Positions 1-5,428 of a stretch of 8,009 nt of DNA are shown one piece after another. This stretch comes from an uncultured Pseudomonadota bacterium (lineage in GTDB: Bacteria; Pseudomonadota; Alphaproteobacteria; CACZRW01). The translations under genes were made by a program, and so were the position numbers. Below the pieces are notes generated by a model that saw only the letters and a list, made by a program, of their open reading frames with translations, had not been told where the DNA came from and did not search any database. Each line of letters begins with the position of its first letter. The first letter of the stretch is position 1. The DNA lies in NCBI GenBank assembly GCA_902783675.1, contig CACZRW010000034.1, positions 1 to 8,009 of the forward strand, read 5' to 3'.

Positions 1-121
1 GCCGCCTTCGCCGCCTTCGCCGACCCCTCATACGCCTTTACCCAAAGAAAGAAAAAGCTTGCCTAAAAAGGGCAAATAGGGCATAACTTGGCACACTTTT
101 ATTTTTTAACAAGGACCTAAT
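1..121 (+). other. Tail of an unidentified upstream gene plus yidC leader
   Basis: All three forward frames are open from the window edge and stop at 64-66, 77-79 and 84-86. A coding tail is therefore likely, but its frame cannot be fixed. In alphaproteobacteria the genes before yidC are commonly rnpA and yidD, whose ends are basic and variable. The frame-2 and frame-3 peptides are both Lys/Arg-rich, and neither shows a diagnostic motif. The first 21 bases contain a 9-nt direct repeat, GCCGCCTTC. The yidC ribosome-binding site AAGGA lies at 111-115. No convincing promoter was seen, which fits yidC being co-transcribed from upstream. Confidence 0.4.
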
Positions 122-1939
122 ATGACAAAAAGAAGTGACCGCGGCGACGACACCAGCCGCAATATGATTTTAGCCATAGTGCTGGCAGTAATCGTGATTT
201 ACGGCTTTGACATGATTTTCCCCGCACCCAAGCCCGAATACACCTCCGCCCCCGCACCAAAGGCGGAAACTTCCGCTCCCTTATCGGTAGGTTCGGACAT
301 GGCAAAGCCCGCCAACCAAGTAAAGTCCGCCCACCAGGTAAAGCCCGCGCCGGACACCTTGCAAACCGAGCCGCTTTCTATCTCGGAGGCTTTGGCGCAA
401 GATGAACGCATCACCATTTCCACCCCTTCCATCAAAGGCTCGCTTCGCTTAAAGGGCGCAAGGATTGACGACATCGTCTTAACCAAGTATCGCGAAACGC
501 TTGACCCCGACAGCCCGAACATTGTCCTTTTCTCACCCGCGGGCACTCTTGCTCCCAGATACGCCGAGTTCGGCTGGCTTGCGAATAAAGGCGGCATAGA
601 GCTTCCTTCGTCATCGACACCTTGGAAGGTAGTTGGCAAGAATAAAGAGCTCACCCCTTCCTCGCCGCTTACTTTAAGCTGGACCAGCCCCGACGGTTTA
701 AAGTTCACGCGCACGATATCCGTTGACGACAAATACATGTTCACCGTCACCGAAAAGGTAGAGAACGCCTCGACCTCGGACCTTTCCTTAAGCGGCTACG
801 GCTTAGTATCAAAGACGGGCGTCCCGCCGGATAGCGGCTCTTTCAGCTATGTATCTTTTGAAGGTCCGATTGCCGTCATGGACAGCACCTTAAAGGAGAC
901 CAAATACGACGCTCTTATGGAAGATAAAGAGGAAAAGTTCACCACCTCGGACGGCGGCTGGATAGGTATCACGGATAAATACTGGCTTTCGGCGCTGGTC
1001 TTTGACCAAAAGGCCAAGGAAGTGAGCGGCAACTTTACTTACCGCAATATCGGCGGCAAGGATCTTTTCCAAACCGATTATGTCCTTTCTCCCTTACCTT
1101 TAAAGGCGGGCTCGGCGGTGGAAGTGACAAACCGCCTGTTCGTGGGGGCAAAGGAAATAAACACGCTTGACGCCTACGCCGACGAATACGGCATTACCAA
1201 GTTCGACCTTGCCATTGACTTCGGCTGGTATTACTTCCTGACCAAGCCTTTCCTTTACATTCTGGACTTCTTTGACGGCATTTTAGGCAACATGGGCTTG
1301 GCAATTTTGCTTTTCGCCTTTCTGTTGCGCGTGGCGGTTTTCCCGATTGCCACCAAGTCCTATGTCAGCATGCATAAGATGAAGCTCTTGCAGCCCAAGA
1401 TAAAGGACCTTTCCGAGCAATACAAAAACGACAAGCAAAAGCTTTCGCAAGAGATGATGGCACTGTATAGAAGGGAAAAGGTCAATCCCGCGTCGGGCTG
1501 CCTTCCCGCGCTTATCCAAATCCCCATTTTCTTCTCGCTTTATAAGGTCCTTTACATCGCCATAGAACTGCGCCAAGCGCCTTTTTACGGCTGGATTCAC
1601 GACTTGTCCATGCCCGACCCGACTTCGGTATTTACGCTTTTCGGGCTTATCAACTGGCCGGTTCCTGACTTCCTTAATATAGGCGTTTGGCCGCTTATCA
1701 TGGGTATTACGATGTATGTCCAGTTCAAGCTCAACCCCACCCCTGCGGACAAGACGCAAGCCGCCGTTTTCGCATGGATGCCGGTAATCTTCACCTTTAT
1801 GCTGGCGCATTTTGCCGCGGGCTTGGTGATATACTGGGCGTGGAGCAACATGCTTTCCATCGCGCAGCAAAGGATTATAATCCACCGCATGGATAAAAGG
1901 ATAAAGGCCGAGCATCTAAAGCTTAAGGACATAACTTAA
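122..1939 (+). CDS. yidC: Membrane protein insertase YidC (Oxa1 family)
   Basis: YidC inserts and folds inner-membrane proteins, alone or with SecYEG. The 605-residue length fits the Gram-negative form. An N-terminal membrane anchor lies at about residues 15-33. A Pro/Ala/Lys-rich linker at about 37-80 includes a near-duplicate KPANQVK / KSAHQVK. The beta-rich periplasmic domain spans about 85-355, and the conserved Oxa1/YidC domain runs from about 366 to the end. Within that domain, LLRVAVFP carries the conserved groove arginine (R403, matching E. coli R366). It is followed by the cytoplasmic coiled-coil hairpin MHKMKLLQPKIKDL and the VNPASGCLPALIQIPIFFSLY segment. The tail after the last membrane segment is basic. 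The start is supported by AAGGA at 111-115, six bases upstream. engB follows 53 bases downstream on the same strand, so the two are probably co-transcribed. Confidence 0.98.
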   Translation: MTKRSDRGDDTSRNMILAIVLAVIVIYGFDMIFPAPKPEYTSAPAPKAETSAPLSVGSDMAKPANQVKSAHQVKPAPDTLQTEPLSISEALAQDERITISTPSIKGSLRLKGARIDDIVLTKYRETLDPDSPNIVLFSPAGTLAPRYAEFGWLANKGGIELPSSSTPWKVVGKNKELTPSSPLTLSWTSPDGLKFTRTISVDDKYMFTVTEKVENASTSDLSLSGYGLVSKTGVPPDSGSFSYVSFEGPIAVMDSTLKETKYDALMEDKEEKFTTSDGGWIGITDKYWLSALVFDQKAKEVSGNFTYRNIGGKDLFQTDYVLSPLPLKAGSAVEVTNRLFVGAKEINTLDAYADEYGITKFDLAIDFGWYYFLTKPFLYILDFFDGILGNMGLAILLFAFLLRVAVFPIATKSYVSMHKMKLLQPKIKDLSEQYKNDKQKLSQEMMALYRREKVNPASGCLPALIQIPIFFSLYKVLYIAIELRQAPFYGWIHDLSMPDPTSVFTLFGLINWPVPDFLNIGVWPLIMGITMYVQFKLNPTPADKTQAAVFAWMPVIFTFMLAHFAAGLVIYWAWSNMLSIAQQRIIIHRMDKRIKAEHLKLKDIT

Positions 1940-1959
1940 AGGGGCTGAGCCGCCTTTAA
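1936..1959 (+). promoter_or_regulatory. Intercistronic hairpin after yidC
   Basis: TTAAAGG (1936-1942) pairs with CCTTTAA (1953-1959). Inside, GGC (1943-1945) pairs with GCC (1949-1951) around a TGA loop, with one bulged G. The yidC stop codon (1937-1939) lies in the left arm. No T-run follows, so it is not a standard intrinsic terminator. It could stabilise or partly separate the yidC and engB messages (inference). Confidence 0.45.
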
Positions 1960-1992
1960 AGACAAAGGACAAAAAGGAGCATCAGGCAGACC

Positions 1993-2646
1993 ATGATAGT
2001 TGACATTCCCGAAGAAGAAAGAGCCTTGTGGAGCGAAAGAGGGCGCCGCCTGTTCGCCGGCAAGTGCGAGTTCCTGCAAGGCTCGCCTGACCTTAACAAT
2101 CTTCCTCCGTCCAACAGGTCCGAGATTGCCTTTATCGGCCGTTCGAATGTCGGCAAGTCCAGCATTATCAACGCGCTCACGGGGAGGAGGGGGCTTGCCC
2201 GCTCGTCCACCACTCCCGGCCGCACCCAGCAGCTCAACTTTTTCAGCCTTACCAACAGGTTAAGGATAGTTGACCTTCCGGGCTACGGCTTTGCCAACGC
2301 GCCCAAGAACACCGTCAAGGCGTGGCATAACATGATTTTCGGCTTTTTGCGCACGCGCCCCAATCTGGTCCGAGTTTTCGTTCTTATCGACAGCCGCCGC
2401 GGGCTTATGGACAGCGATTTTGAGATGATGAAGATGCTGGACGACACGGCAGTTCCTTATTACATAGTGCTCACCAAGACGGATAAGCTCACCAAGTCCG
2501 AGTTGGAAAAGGTCGTAAGTGCCGTCACCGCTCAAGTCGCCAAGCACCCCGCCTGCTACCCCTATGTCACCGCGACCAGCTCGCTGAAAGGCGAGGGGAT
2601 AGCCGAGCTTCGGGGCGACATATCCTACCTCACCAACCGCTACTAG
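1993..2646 (+). CDS. engB: Ribosome biogenesis GTPase EngB (YihA/YsxC)
   Basis: EngB is an Era/TrmE-class small GTPase needed for late large-subunit ribosome assembly in the cytoplasm. All G motifs are present: G1 GRSNVGKS at residues 49-56, G2 TTPGRTQ from 73, G3 DLPG at 94-97, G4 TKTD at 161-164, and G5 TSS at 195-197. The GYGFA sequence after G3 is typical of the family. At 217 residues it is at the usual length, with an N-terminal extension of about 45 residues before the G domain. A Shine-Dalgarno AGGAG lies at 1975-1979, 13 bases from ATG, slightly far. The yidC-engB order is a common alphaproteobacterial arrangement. Nothing in the protein looks broken. Confidence 0.97.
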   Translation: MIVDIPEEERALWSERGRRLFAGKCEFLQGSPDLNNLPPSNRSEIAFIGRSNVGKSSIINALTGRRGLARSSTTPGRTQQLNFFSLTNRLRIVDLPGYGFANAPKNTVKAWHNMIFGFLRTRPNLVRVFVLIDSRRGLMDSDFEMMKMLDDTAVPYYIVLTKTDKLTKSELEKVVSAVTAQVAKHPACYPYVTATSSLKGEGIAELRGDISYLTNRY

Positions 2647-2758
2647 CACCACCGCTACTCTCGCCGCAAGCATTGCCCGCACCAGCCCGCGCCGTCCGCA
2701 CCAGCCTGCCCACGCACCCGCCACTCTGCCAGCCTGCACCACACGCCAGCCTGCGCCT
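2647..2758 (+). other. C-rich, G-poor convergent spacer with short repeats
   Basis: This segment separates the convergent ends of engB (+) and the amidohydrolase gene (-). The plus strand is rich in C and poor in G. It repeats the motifs GCACCAGCC and CCAGCCTGC several times at irregular spacing. No hairpin followed by a T-run is visible on either strand. C-rich, G-poor, unstructured RNA is the known hallmark of Rho utilisation sites, so a Rho-dependent terminator for the yidC-engB transcript is plausible. This is inference from composition only. No coding signal was recognised here. Confidence 0.35.
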
Positions 2759-3592
2759 CTAGCTCATCAGCGTTCGGATTACTTTATTTACTTGATGAAG
2801 TTTGCCGGCTATCTCATTGAAGCAAGGAAGCTTTTCAAAAGTCTCCTCGTCCATATAAAGGGACCGCCGCACCTCTATTTGCACGGCTTGCACCCCCAGT
2901 TCGGGGCAGCCATAGTGGCAAGTGGTATATCCGCCGGCATAGGGGCGGTTAAGGCTCACTTTGAACCCCGCCTCGTCAAGCAGCTCTGCCACCATCCAGA
3001 TAGTCTCTCTATCCGCCGCGGTGCCGTGGTTATTGCCGATAACGACATCTGCAAGGTTTTCCATTTTCCCCGTCGGCATGGTATGGCAATCGATGACAAA
3101 GGCTCTTCCGAACCTTGTGACATTATCCTTTATCATTTGCGCAAGGGTATTGTGATAAGGGCGATAAACCTTGGCAATTCGCTCTTTCGCCTCGGCGATG
3201 GTAAGCTTTCCCTTGTATATCCGCATGCCGCGCTTTACCACTTGCGGAATAGTGCCGAAGCCTTTTGCCGCTCTTGGCGACGAGTGGTTGATATAGGCGG
3301 GCAGTTCGTCTTTAAACAACCGCTGGTTAAGCTCCAAAGGCTCGCGATTGACATCGATGTAATTGCGTGCATAGTTATCGCGTATCATAGGGATTCTAAG
3401 GCTCTTTTTCCAAAACAGCTCATCGGCATAAGCGTCCTCGGACAGGCGCAATTCATGCTCTTTAAGGCGCGTTTCGGCAAGGAATTTCTTGGGATAGAAC
3501 CTTCCCGCGTGCGGCACTGCCAGCAGCATATAGGTATCGGCTTTACCACCGCTTCCAAAGACGGAAAAAGGTCTTACATAAGTATCACTCAT
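2759..3592 (-). CDS. N-formylglutamate amidohydrolase family protein
   Basis: The 277-residue protein matches the N-formylglutamate amidohydrolase fold (PF05013, HutG-like). Characterised members are metal-dependent and release formate and glutamate from N-formylglutamate, the last step of one histidine-degradation route. Candidate metal or substrate segments are: VPHAG (H28), SEDAYADELF (51-60), RNYIDVNREP (76-85), VIDCHTMP (166-173, D168 and H170), IGNNHGTAAD (185-194), NRPYAGGYTTCHYG (215-228, H226) and QIEVRRS (238-244, E240 and R242). No hut neighbours are present, so the physiological substrate is unproven; it could act on another N-acyl amino acid. The start codon lacks a well-placed Shine-Dalgarno: AAGGAAG lies about 17 bases upstream. 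The gene is divergent from the STAS gene. Confidence 0.88.
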   Translation of the reverse strand: MSDTYVRPFSVFGSGGKADTYMLLAVPHAGRFYPKKFLAETRLKEHELRLSEDAYADELFWKKSLRIPMIRDNYARNYIDVNREPLELNQRLFKDELPAYINHSSPRAAKGFGTIPQVVKRGMRIYKGKLTIAEAKERIAKVYRPYHNTLAQMIKDNVTRFGRAFVIDCHTMPTGKMENLADVVIGNNHGTAADRETIWMVAELLDEAGFKVSLNRPYAGGYTTCHYGCPELGVQAVQIEVRRSLYMDEETFEKLPCFNEIAGKLHQVNKVIRTLMS

Positions 3593-3599
3593 GCCCTTA

Positions 3600-3628
3600 T
3601 TATTAATAGCTTCCTTAGGCTTTGTAAA
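3600..3628 (-). promoter_or_regulatory. Possible promoter of the amidohydrolase gene
   Basis: On the minus strand, TTTACA (3628-3623) and TAATAA (3605-3600) are separated by 17 bases. Transcription from it would begin at or very near the start codon at 3592. The mRNA would then be almost leaderless, which would agree with the poor ribosome-binding site. The box matches are only moderate and the region is AT-rich, so chance resemblance is quite possible. Confidence 0.25.
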
Positions 3629-3647
3629 CTTCCTTTATGGGTATTCA

Positions 3648-3696
3648 GGGGCATTATGTTAGGGGGCATTGTTAGAGGGGCATTGAAAGGGGCATT
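3648..3696 (+). repeat. GGGGCATT short direct-repeat array (4 units)
   Basis: GGGGCATT occurs at 3648-3655, 3663-3670, 3677-3684 and 3689-3696, with spacings of 15, 14 and 12 bases. Two units are preceded by GTTAG. The array lies in the divergent intergenic region between the amidohydrolase and STAS genes, just upstream of the candidate STAS promoter. It could be a regulator-binding array or a simple slippage product. No known operator was recognised. Confidence 0.5.
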
Positions 3697-3703
3697 ATCC
3701 CTA

Positions 3704-3732
3704 TTGCCAAAGGGAAAATATGCGACTATCAT
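3704..3732 (+). promoter_or_regulatory. Candidate sigma70 promoter of the STAS gene
   Basis: TTGCCA (3704-3709) and TATCAT (3727-3732) are separated by 17 bases. This predicts a transcript starting near 3739, about 50 bases before the STAS start codon. It lies immediately downstream of the GGGGCATT array, which would suit upstream control. Confidence 0.4.
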
Positions 3733-3787
3733 CAAAGGCACATAAGGTTTTACCACAAACAAAGAAGAAGAAAAGGAAGCAAGAAAA

Positions 3788-4123
3788 ATGGACATTACAA
3801 TTAATAAGACCCCTAATTATACCGAAGTTTCTCTTTCCGGTTCATTGGACGCGGTGACCAGCCCGGACGCCGAGACCAAGCTTATGGCGGCGGTGAACGA
3901 AGCCACGGCGATGGTGATAGACTTTGCGGAGTTAAGCTACATCAGCTCGGCGGGATTAAGGGTGATGCTGGGGCTTGCCAAAGTCATGCAGAAAAAGGGC
4001 GGCAAGCTTGTTCTTTCCTCTTTGTCCCAGCAAGTAAAGGAAGTCTTTGACATCAGCGGCTTTACGACGATTTTCCGCATCTTTGCCACCAAATCCGACG
4101 CCATCTCGGTGCTGAACGGGTGA
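3788..4123 (+). CDS. Single-domain STAS protein (anti-sigma factor antagonist)
   Basis: The 111-residue protein is a complete STAS domain of the SpoIIAA/RsbV type. Such proteins bind a serine-kinase anti-sigma factor or similar partner and are switched off by phosphorylation of a conserved serine. The diagnostic segment VIDFAELSYISSAGLRVML spans residues 43-61, and S53 or S54 in ISSAGL is the expected phosphosite. The C-terminal half keeps the helix-strand pattern (GGKLVL, VKEVFDISGFTTIF). AGGA at 3774-3777 gives a good ribosome-binding site, 10 bases from ATG. No anti-sigma kinase or PP2C phosphatase gene lies in the window, so its partner is unknown. The stop codon abuts a repeat cluster. 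Confidence 0.93.
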   Translation: MDITINKTPNYTEVSLSGSLDAVTSPDAETKLMAAVNEATAMVIDFAELSYISSAGLRVMLGLAKVMQKKGGKLVLSSLSQQVKEVFDISGFTTIFRIFATKSDAISVLNG

Positions 4124-4207
4124 AGGGTTAAGGTTGGTTTATAAGGTGATGAGGTGATAAGTTTAAAAAATTTTAAACTCATCACCTTATAAGCTTATAA
4201 ACTTATT
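4123..4207 (+). repeat. Repeat cluster A, AT-rich head module with long inverted repeat
   Basis: The module begins at the last base of the STAS stop codon. Bases 4123-4145 are identical to 7733-7755. Inside is a perfect 15-bp inverted repeat: TTATAAGGTGATGAG (4139-4153) and its complement (4178-4192), with a 24-base loop. The loop holds a smaller stem, GTTTAAAA (4161-4168) with TTTTAAAC (4171-4178). A 14-bp perfect palindrome, TTATAAGCTTATAA, follows at 4187-4200. The hairpin lacks a T-run, but it could protect or end the STAS transcript. Bases 4171-4197 recur at 7983-8009 with one mismatch. Confidence 0.85.
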
Positions 4208-4263
4208 CATTCCTCATTCCTAATTCCTAATTCCTCATTCCTCATTCCTAATTTCTCATTATT
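4208..4263 (+). repeat. Heptamer tandem array (CATTCCT/AATTCCT)
   Basis: Successive 7-base units begin at 4208, 4215, 4222, 4229, 4236, 4243, 4250 and 4257. They read CATTCCT, AATTCCT or degenerate forms such as AATTTCT. The same array type recurs in the same orientation at 4846-4884 and 7785-7833. It lies between the AT-rich head module and the first REP-like hairpin. Read on the minus strand it encodes a spurious MRNEELG-type peptide. Confidence 0.9.
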
Positions 4264-4267
4264 TTCC

Positions 4268-4312
4268 CGTCATCCTCGAGGGAGCCCGCAGGGCTCAGCT
4301 CGGGGATCCATT
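4268..4312 (+). repeat. REP-like hairpin unit 1 (GAGCCC/GGGCTC variant)
   Basis: The unit is a 45-base imperfect palindrome. The outer arms ATCC and CGAG pair with CTCG and GGAT, and the apical stem GAGCCC-GCA-GGGCTC sits inside. The same variant occurs at 7871-7915, and a half copy lies at 7838-7859. Confidence 0.9.
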
Positions 4313-4352
4313 CTTTGTTGCACTCTTACAGGAAAGCAAATACTATCGCGTT

Positions 4353-4643
4353 ATGAACAGACAGTCATACATCTACATCCTATTTAATAAAAAATACGGC
4401 ACTTTGTATGTTGGTGTGACTTCCGATTTACAAAAGCGAATATATGAACACAAAGCCAAAGTCGTGGAAGGCTTTACCAAAAAATATGGTGTGGACAAGC
4501 TCGGATATTATGAAGTTTTTGACGATATAACCGAAGCCATAAAAAGAGAAAAGAAGCTTAAAAAATACTATCGCAGGCAAAAAATTGCCTTGATTGAGAA
4601 AATGAATCCGAATTGGCAGGATTTGTATAATTCTTTGTTTTAA
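4353..4643 (+). CDS. GIY-YIG domain nuclease, single-domain (COG2827-like)
   Basis: The 96-residue protein is a complete stand-alone GIY-YIG domain, a fold that makes metal-dependent DNA cuts. The variant GIY-YIG signature is YIYIL (6-10) followed by TLYVG (17-21). The expected catalytic residues are Y6 or Y8, Y19, R29 and H33 (in DLQKRIYEHK), and E66 in IKREKKLKK. The end carries the usual NPNWQDL (85-91). No DNA-binding domain is attached, and substrates of this subgroup are not established. The gene is distinctly more AT-rich than yidC or engB, suggesting a different origin. No well-placed Shine-Dalgarno exists: AGGAAAG is about 16 bases upstream. A weak TTGCAC (4318-4323) and TACTAT (4341-4346) pair with 17-base spacing would start transcription at about the ATG, so leaderless translation is possible. 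REP-like units flank it on both sides. Confidence 0.9.
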   Translation: MNRQSYIYILFNKKYGTLYVGVTSDLQKRIYEHKAKVVEGFTKKYGVDKLGYYEVFDDITEAIKREKKLKKYYRRQKIALIEKMNPNWQDLYNSLF

Positions 4644-4686
4644 TGGATCCCCGAGCTAAGGCCTTCGGCCTTCCTCGAGGATGACG
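4642..4686 (-). repeat. REP-like hairpin unit 2, inverted (AAGGCC/GGCCTT variant)
   Basis: On the minus strand this has the same outer sequence as unit 1, but its apical stem is AAGGCC-GAA-GGCCTT. Two of the six apical pairs differ from unit 1, and both changes preserve pairing. The unit overlaps the stop codon of the GIY-YIG gene and could act as a 3' hairpin for its message. Confidence 0.9.
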
Positions 4687-4699
4687 GAAATAGTTAAAT

Positions 4700-4806
4700 C
4701 GTCATTCTCAGCCGCAGGCTGGGAATCCAGTTGCGACGCAACCACGGCGATAGCCGTAAACAATGGATTCCCGAGCTAAGGCCTTCGGCCTTCCTCGAGG
4801 ATGACG
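4700..4806 (-). repeat. 107-bp composite BIME-like repeat, copy 1
   Basis: Read on the minus strand, the element starts CGTCATCCTCGAGG and ends GAGAATGACG, so its ends are inverted repeats. It has four small hairpins in order: the AAGGCC-GAA-GGCCTT REP unit, ACGGC/GCCGT, GTTGC/GCAAC and CAGCC/GGCTG. The last hairpin is a second, divergent REP-like unit in inverted orientation. GGGAATCCA and TGGATTCCC form a perfect inner inverted repeat. A copy of identical length lies at 7871-7977 on the other strand. No start site or coding function is supported here. Confidence 0.9.
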
Positions 4807-4845
4807 ACTTTTCCTTAACCTGTAACCTGGGGACGAAGTCCCTTT

Positions 4846-4884
4846 CATTCCTCATTCCTAATTCCTCATTCCTCATTCCTCATT
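4846..4884 (+). repeat. Heptamer tandem array, middle copy
   Basis: CATTCCT/AATTCCT units begin at 4846, 4853, 4860, 4867 and 4874, with a partial unit at 4881. The array runs directly into the stop codon (minus strand, 4885-4883) of the AAA+ ATPase gene. Repeat insertion therefore reaches exactly to the end of that gene. Confidence 0.88.
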
Positions 4885-5428
4885 ACCTTTTCGACTCTCC
4901 CTCGATGGTGAATTCGAGCGCGTGGGAGAAAAGACGGTCGGATATCCTCAAACCCAAAATCTGTATTACTTCGTCTTTGGTAAAGTTCGACACGGCAATC
5001 GTCGGCAGCTCCTCGCAATAGCGATAGTTAAAAAGCTCGTAAAGCTCTATCCGCTCGCTGTCCGTGCCGTATTGCAACCCTATCTCGTCAATGATAAGTA
5101 TCTTTGCCTCTTTATAAGTATCAAGCGCAGTATCACTGTTGCCCGTCTGCCAGCCCCTTTTTACGCAGTCAATAATGTCTTTTATCGTGGTATAAACCGT
5201 GTCGCCATAGTAAAACCAAGCGTTAAGGCACTTTAGGTAATGCCTTTTGCAATTCTTGTTTAAAAAGGCGTAGCAGAGGTGAGTTTTGCCGACACCCACG
5301 CCGCCCGAGATGAATATGTTGCGAGTAATAGGGGCCGCAAGCGCCTCTACCAGCTTCCTTTGTGCGGGGGTCTCGCAAATATAGTTATCAAAGCTTGCGT
5401 CTTTGAATCTGTCGCATACTCTGGTCAT
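4883..5428 (-). CDS. DnaC/IstB-like AAA+ ATPase (putative helicase loader)
   Basis: The 181-residue protein is an AAA+ ATPase of the DnaC/DnaI/IstB group. These proteins load the replicative helicase on DNA or assist transposition. Walker A is GGVGVGKTH (42-50). Walker B is ILIIDEIG (110-117) with D114 and E115. Sensor 1 is VSN (146-148), and RISDRLF (161-167) is the family's C-terminal arginine region. It is shorter than E. coli DnaC and has almost nothing before the ATPase core, so any DnaB contact must come from elsewhere, perhaps from its operon partner. Its ATG overlaps the stop of the winged-helix gene in ATGA, and an AGGAAAGG ribosome-binding site lies inside that gene. No IS21 transposase is nearby, which favours replication over transposition. 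A heptamer repeat abuts its stop. Confidence 0.88.
   Translation of the reverse strand: MTRVCDRFKDASFDNYICETPAQRKLVEALAAPITRNIFISGGVGVGKTHLCYAFLNKNCKRHYLKCLNAWFYYGDTVYTTIKDIIDCVKRGWQTGNSDTALDTYKEAKILIIDEIGLQYGTDSERIELYELFNYRYCEELPTIAVSNFTKDEVIQILGLRISDRLFSHALEFTIEGESKR

Larger units (their letters stand above)
4268..4686 (+). mobile_element. GIY-YIG cassette bounded by inverted REP-like units
   Basis: Two 45-base hairpin units face each other at 4268-4312 and 4642-4686. Both have CGTCATCCTCGAGG at the outer end and GGATCCATT at the inner end, and they enclose a single small gene. The right unit begins inside the gene's TAA stop codon. The arrangement matches the 107-bp composite repeats nearby (unit, spacer, inverted unit), with the spacer replaced by a gene. 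A direct repeat ATTCTTTGTT lies inside each end (4310-4319 and 4630-4639). Calling this mobile is inference from its architecture and AT-rich composition. No target-site duplication outside the inverted units was established. Confidence 0.55.

Noticed and set aside
199..750. Minus-strand reading frame of 183 codons inside yidC
   Set aside because: It lies opposite the periplasmic domain of YidC, with no ribosome-binding site and no domain.
1283..1915. Minus-strand reading frame of 210 codons inside yidC
   Set aside because: It lies opposite the highly conserved YidC core, and its product is Arg/His-rich with no motif.
2792..3745. Long plus-strand reading frame of 317 codons opposite the amidohydrolase gene
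   Set aside because: The translation has no recognisable motif, while the minus strand shows several conserved family motifs. It is a mirror frame of a GC-rich gene.
3589..3795. Minus-strand 68-codon frame ending in an ATGA overlap with the amidohydrolase start
   Set aside because: The overlap is tempting as translational coupling, but the frame runs through the GGGGCATT array and the STAS ribosome-binding site. Its peptide looks like translated simple sequence, so the overlap is probably chance.
4694..4876. Minus-strand 60-codon frame over repeats
   Set aside because: It is made wholly of the heptamer array and the 107-bp element. Such peptides are often annotated in repeat-rich genomes but are not genes.
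4208..4884. CRISPR array
   Set aside because: The repeats are 7-base tandem units without spacers, plus 45-base hairpins. There are no regular repeat-spacer units and no cas genes.
4731..5021. Plus-strand 96-codon frame
   Set aside because: It runs from the 107-bp repeat through the heptamers into the antisense of the ATPase gene.
4883..5428. IS21 helper protein IstB
   Set aside because: There is no adjacent istA transposase and no IS21 terminal repeats. The coupled winged-helix partner fits a replication pair better, though IstB ancestry cannot be excluded.
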